From Isotricha intestinalis (Eukaryota; Ciliophora; Litostomatea; Vestibuliferida; Isotrichidae), in assembly GCA_023807065.1 (NCBI GenBank), contig JAJJLU010000716.1:1-21342 (forward strand): DNA of 21,342 nt. Reading direction: 5' to 3'. Every line of letters starts with the position of its first letter. The stretch's first letter is position 1. The notes under the pieces are model-generated. The model had not been told where the DNA came from. It made no database searches and worked only from the letters and a program-made list of their open reading frames with translations. A program made the translations under genes and the position numbers. Of the stretch, positions 16,621-21,342 are shown piece after piece.

Positions 16621-19600
16621 ATGGAAGTATCACCAGAAATTTATGCTTGGTTATCAAATTTAGATATACTTAATCCTTTTAATGCAGTTAATAATGATCA
16701 ACCTTTTTCTTTTATCATTCCAGAAAGAATAATTCAACAATTTATTGGAGGAAAATATATGGATATTATTTTAAAAAATTTACAAGATTCATATGAAAAA
16801 TTATACAATTTAGAATTAAATTATATTGAAAATATAAATCAATTAGAAAAAATAGATGAAAATAAAGAATATATTCCAAATAGTGTAAAATATAATAATT
16901 GGCATATTATAAATGATTGTTTAAGTAATTTTGGATTAAATTATAAAGAAGAAGTAATAATAAAAATAATAAATGGAGATAAAAACCAATTATTAGAAAT
17001 ATTAAAAAGAATATATGAATTAATAAATGAATGCCTGAAATTTTCAAAAGAAAATTCAAGAGAAAATTCTCCAAATAAATCAATTAATATTAATTTAAAA
17101 GAAAATAAAATAAAACAAAAAAGTGAAAGTATTAGTATAAAAAAAATAGATCCAAATAAAAAATATTCAAATATAGAATCACCTTTAGAATTTTATATAG
17201 TATCACTTTGTAGAAATTTAAATTTAAATCCAAGACAATCAATTGTATTATTATCAAATAATAGAAAATATTTAATTAAATTATGTAATAAAGGAATAAA
17301 AGGAGATTATGATAAAATTAAAAAATGGTTAAGAGATATTTCATTAAATACTCAAACTATATTATATTTAAGTAAAAAATATGAAGATGGAATTAATATA
17401 ACATATACTACAATAAGTTCAGCATTATGTAGTAAAGATTTAAAAGTTGTTATTAGTTGTTCTGAATTATTAAATAAGATACAAAGTGAAATTGGAATTT
17501 GTTGGAATTGGTTTTGTGAAGAAGGAATTGATAGTTTTTTTTTGCTATTAATAAACATAATTCTATTGTTGAAAAATTACTTATAATTTTATCTGATTTT
17601 GTTAAAGGAAAATATGATGAATTTATAGATGAATTAAATGAGAAAATTATTAATAATGAAAAGAAAAAAATTTTTGATTTTATTTCTTCAATTTTACCAG
17701 TTTTGAAAAATTTAAAAAATGAAGATTTTATTGATTTAATGGAAAAGTTTATATTTAAACTTTGTTTTAATGAAAAAGATGATTTTTCTTTTTCTGTTTC
17801 AATTTTAGGTGATGCTTTTTATTATTTTTATCCAATTGAAGAATTGACAATAAATAAAATTTTAGGTTATTTTTCAAATTGTATTGAAAATGGGAATAAT
17901 ATATTTTTTTATTCTACAATTACTCAAATTTTTTCTCTTCTTGAAAGATTTGGTAATGATAAAAATAAATATGCACCTCCAATTTATAAAAAAGTTGTAT
18001 TTTTATTATTAAAAATATTTGATAATGAAATATATAAAGAGTTTATTTTATATAATTTTGAATTTTGTTTTAATAATTATCAAACTGTTCCTATTAATAT
18101 TTTTATGGAGCCATATATTAATAAAATTAAAAATTCAAGTAAATTTTATTTCTGTGATTTATTTTTTATTTTTAAAATTATTGAACATCCTAGAATTAGT
18201 AATGATATTTTAATAGAAATTATAGAAATTATTTTAGATATATGTTTAAATAATTCAAATTTACATACAATAGCAAATTTAATTTTATCTTTAATTTTTG
18301 AAAAGAATTTAATAGAAAATATTTGTTCAGATGATGATATAAATTATTTATCAAAACTATTTATAAATTACATAGAAAAATCTCTTCAATTATATAATTT
18401 AAATCCAATAGAAAATTGTTCAATATTAGAAACACCTTATGATATAATAAATGAAAATTTTTCAAATGTAAATGATCAAATATATAATTATTTAGTTGAT
18501 GCTTATATTAAATATAGAAAAAATAATAAAAAAAATTCAAATTGTCTTTTAGGTTTATTATGGTGGTTTCCAAATAGTGATGATATTATTTTATCAAATG
18601 AAGAAATTTATAGACCTATTTATGAACCAAGAATAAGTGTTGAGAAAAGATTAAGAGAACAATTTGAAGAAGCTGAAAGAAAAAATTATAATAAAAAAAA
18701 TAAAAAAGTTTTAAATAATATTGTTGAAAATAAAAGAATAATTTTAAAACAACAAGAAGATTATGAAAATGAACAATTTTATAAAGAATTGAATTTAAAA
18801 AAACATTTAGAAAAAGAAAGAAGAAGAAGTAGTATTATGTCAGGAAAATTTTTTGAAAATAATAATAATTTATTACTTTCTAAATTACAAAATAAAGTAA
18901 AATCAAAAAATATTTTTCTTGATAATTATAAAGAAAATATGAGTGAAATATTTGAGAATAGAAATTCAAATAATAATTTAAACATTATATTTGAAAAAGC
19001 AACTGAAAATTTAAAAAATAAAAAAGTATATTTACGTTCATTAAGCGCAGTTAATATACAAAATAAAATAAATAATTCATCATCACACATAAATATTAAT
19101 ATTCCAAAAAATATAAAAACAGAAGATTATCAAAATTTAATAAATAAAATAAATATATTAAAAGAATTAATACATCCTGAAGGAACAATCATAAAACAAA
19201 CATATGATACATATGAAAATAATTTAAGTTTTATGTCTAAAAAAATAAGGAATAATTATATTACTAGTGAAGTATTTAAAAATTTTATAATACCTGTTAA
19301 TTTAAATTGTGAAGAAGATAGAGAAATTATTGCAATTAATGGATATAATAAACAATATAAAAAAATCTTAGATTATATTTTAGAAGTTATTCAAATGAAG
19401 TAACTCAAAAAATTAATAAAAGTAATTTTTTAAGATTATTAAGAGAATGTGGTTTTGATAAATATAAAATAAATTTAGAAGAATTTAATATATCAATTAG
19501 AAATATTTTTGGTGAAAATTTAAATTCTTTTACATTTGAAGAATTCTTAACATTATTAATTCAATTATCATATTTAATATACAAAAATATAAATTGTTTT

Positions 19601-20231
19601 TAAAACAAGAAAATAATAAGAAAAATTTATATACAATCTTTCTTTTAATTATATAAATCAATTATTTAAATTTCAAAATTTTTTATCAAAATTAATAATG
19701 ATATTTTAAATAAAATTAATAACATTGATAATGAATATTATAAAAGATTTAAGCAAATACCTTTTGAAAATTTATTAACAATAGATAAAATTGAAAATTC
19801 CTTAAGAATTTTTTATCAAGATTTGAAAACTAAATTTAATTATTTTTATGAATATGAAATAAATAGAAATATATTTCAAAGAATAATTGATATAATTTAC
19901 ACTCATATTTTTGGTTATTCTTCAATATTAAATTCTTTTTTTGAAGAACAAAAAAATTTAGGTTATAATGAAAAATTTTTGAAACTGGGAATTAATCAAA
20001 TTATAATTCTGAAATTATTACTGAAGAAAATGAAAATATTTATAATAATTATATTAAGGAAGATTCAATTTCTATGAAATTTATTAATGAAAGTATGATT
20101 AAAGAAAATACTATTGAAAATATAATTAATGAACATTTAATTAAAATTCTTTGAAAAATTCTTTAAAAATTTTAAATGAAAAAAGTTTAAGAGATATTAT
20201 TCAAATTGAAGAAGAAAATATAAAATTATAA
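16621..20231 (+). CDS. CH-like (CLAMP/SPATA4-type) and helical-repeat protein, about 1205 aa
   Basis: ATG at 16621 (MEVSPEIYAWLSNLDI); TAA at 20229-20231. Residues about 1-140 resemble the calponin-homology-like CLAMP domain of SPEF1/SPATA4: YAWLSNLDI at the start, then NNWHIINDCLSNFGL and a GDKNQLLEILKRIYEL ending. That domain binds microtubules or axonemes in ciliated cells. Residues about 180-640 are helical and ARM/HEAT-like. Next comes a charged helix with RRRSSIMSG, a possible basophilic kinase site, then more helices near LLRECGFDKYKINLEEF. The frame needs one base added in each of seven runs: 17535-17543 (T9), 19359-19365 (A7), 19597-19601 (T5), 19621-19625 (A5), 19688-19691 (A4), 19998-20000 (A3) and 20143-20146 (A4). 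With these, the length is an exact 1206 codons. The first 920 codons need only two corrections; the last 640 bp need five, so the C-terminus is uncertain. Confidence 0.7.
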
Positions 20232-21009
20232 TATAAAGTGTAAAACAAATATTATCTAATTAAAAAAGAGAATGTAATTATTTGAATATATAATATAAAT
20301 TTTAGAAAATGTTGTTTTTTAAAATTACAAAATAATATTTACATAAAAAATATATTATTTATTATATAAAAATATAAGAAATAAAAAAATAAAATTATAA
20401 AAATATAAAATGACTTTCAATCATTATAAAGAAGAAATATTGAATCACTTTTTATTACATAAAAATCAATAAAGAAATCAATCAAAATTATTCGAATTAA
20501 TCTTTTGAAGTCATGATATCAATAATTAAAATTATTAATAATAATAATGATATATTAATAGTATTATATTATTAATCATAATCCAATAGTAAAAATAATC
20601 ATAATTATAATAATAATTATTTAGATTGACAAATTTCTAATGAGAAATAATGAAAAAAATTACAAAAATTATGAAAATGATAACAAAGGAATAATAAATC
20701 AATAATTTATTTAAAAGTAATTTTTGCATTTAGTTCAAAATCCAAAAGAATCAAATAGAATAATAAAAATCTTGATGAAAAAAGATATTATTGCTTTTTT
20801 ACATTAAATTTTAAACAATAAATAAAATAAAAAAACAATTTAAATTATATTGAACAATTAAACAAAAAAAAAATGGAAAAAAAATAGAATAAAAAAATGA
20901 AAAAGATAAATTAATGATAAAATAAATAATATTTAAATAAATTCTTAATAATAATAATTTTTTTTAAAAATAACTATTTTCTTTAATAACTATTATTTTC
21001 ATTTGAATA
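20232..21009. other. Gene-poor A+T-rich stretch, 778 bp
   Basis: No convincing gene. An ATG at 20410 in a good A-rich context opens only 20 codons (MTFNHYKEEILNHF...) before TAA. Other frames show short coding-like runs, for example around 20706-20787 (FLHLVQNPKESNRIIKILMK), broken by frequent TAA. It could be a decayed gene, but the stop density is near that expected of random DNA with this composition. Confidence 0.45.
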
Positions 21010-21342
21010 TTACTTTTTTCCATATAATTCCTTAAAAAATTTATCATATTTTTCTTTATTAAATGATTTTTCATTTTTAATTTTGTTTATTACTATATCT
21101 GCATTTTTATTTCCTTTAATTTTTTCTTGTAAACATAATCCCATTAATTCATTTTTTAATTTAATTGAATCTTCATTTTTTTCTTCATTTTTTTTTCTTT
21201 CTTTTTCTTTTTTAATCATTTCTTTCATTTTTTCTTCATGTTTCATAGAATATTTATCTATAAACTTAACTTGAACATCTTTATTATTTTTTAAATTAAT
21301 AGCTTTAACATTAAGAATTGAATTAACATCCATTTCAAAAGT
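21010..21342 (-). CDS. Divergent Hsp70 C-terminal part, continues beyond the window
   Basis: The frame is open at the right edge (TFEMDVNSILNVKAINL) and ends in TAA (21010-21012) after FKELYGKK. The Met at 21333 is internal rather than a start. The pattern F-x-x-D-x-N-x-ILNV-x-A, then charged residues and a helix (MKHEEKMKEMIKKEKERKK), matches the end of the beta-sandwich substrate-binding domain and first lid helix of Hsp70/DnaK. Hsp70 binds unfolded polypeptides in an ATP-driven cycle. Here the conserved Gly of NGILNV is Ser. After the first lid helix only about 65 Lys-rich residues remain, and there is no EEVD or KDEL-like ending. It is therefore a divergent, short-lidded member, perhaps Hsp110-like or lineage-specific. 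The ATPase domain lies outside the window. Confidence 0.7.
   Translation of the reverse strand, partial: TFEMDVNSILNVKAINLKNNKDVQVKFIDKYSMKHEEKMKEMIKKEKERKKNEEKNEDSIKLKNELMGLCLQEKIKGNKNADIVINKIKNEKSFNKEKYDKFFKELYGKK

Noticed and set aside
20410..20930. Gene with many TAA/TAG codons read as Gln
   Set aside because: All frames give plausible peptides if stops are ignored, the frame would need to change, and stop density is about that of random DNA with this composition.
1..21342. tRNA, rRNA, CRISPR, insertion sequences or bacterial operon signals
   Set aside because: No G+C-rich structured stretch, spaced direct repeats, terminal inverted repeats or Shine-Dalgarno patterns were seen. A compact tRNA could only be ruled out by a covariance-model scan.

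Overview
The window looks like a protist nuclear chromosome end, most probably a ciliate macronuclear contig. It opens with C-rich telomere-like repeats (CCCCAAT, CCCCAAT, CCCCAA) in the orientation expected of a left chromosome end. It is extremely A+T-rich, with non-coding DNA almost devoid of G and C. Proteins carry long Asn/Lys/Glu/Ile runs, genes are closely packed on both strands, and the introns that can be recognised are only 19-34 nt with GT...AG ends. I recall CCCCAAT-type telomeres being linked to rumen (trichostome) ciliates, but cannot verify that here. Most genes read with the standard code and end in TAA, TAG or TGA.

Layout. 1-1109: telomere and gene-poor subtelomere. 1110-4860: two plus-strand Asn-rich coiled-coil genes. 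5073-5470: small basic minus-strand gene. 6081-7187: plus-strand coiled-coil gene, reading through two poly-A frameshifts. 7211-8383: a four-exon minus-strand gene for a UEV/RWD-like plus PH-like protein. 8475-9833: a minus-strand ENTH/VHS-like endocytic adaptor with clathrin- and adaptor-binding motifs, interrupted by three in-frame TAA codons. 9959-10369: an isolated internal slice of a plasma-membrane-type Ca2+ P-type ATPase, butted head-to-head against the 5'-truncated plus-strand coiled-coil gene at 10365-11076. 11190-13245: minus-strand Asn-rich coiled-coil gene in two reading frames, probably joined by a 19-nt intron. 13722-16321: polycystin/PKD2-type cation channel (minus). 16621-20231: CH-like (CLAMP/SPATA4-type) plus helical-repeat protein, probably axonemal. 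20232-21009: no convincing gene. 21010-21342: C-terminal end of a divergent Hsp70, running off the right edge.

There is no operon logic. The recognisable genes fit a ciliated eukaryotic cell: a ciliary-type cation channel, a CH-domain microtubule protein, coiled-coil cytoskeletal proteins, clathrin-coat machinery and a calcium pump fragment. The main caveat is that many genes need single-base corrections, usually lengthening an A or T run, to stay in frame. This pattern suggests consensus errors rather than biology, but it affects every long gene model from 5 kb rightwards except the UEV/PH gene. The most interesting open question is whether the TAA codons inside the adaptor gene are read as glutamine.
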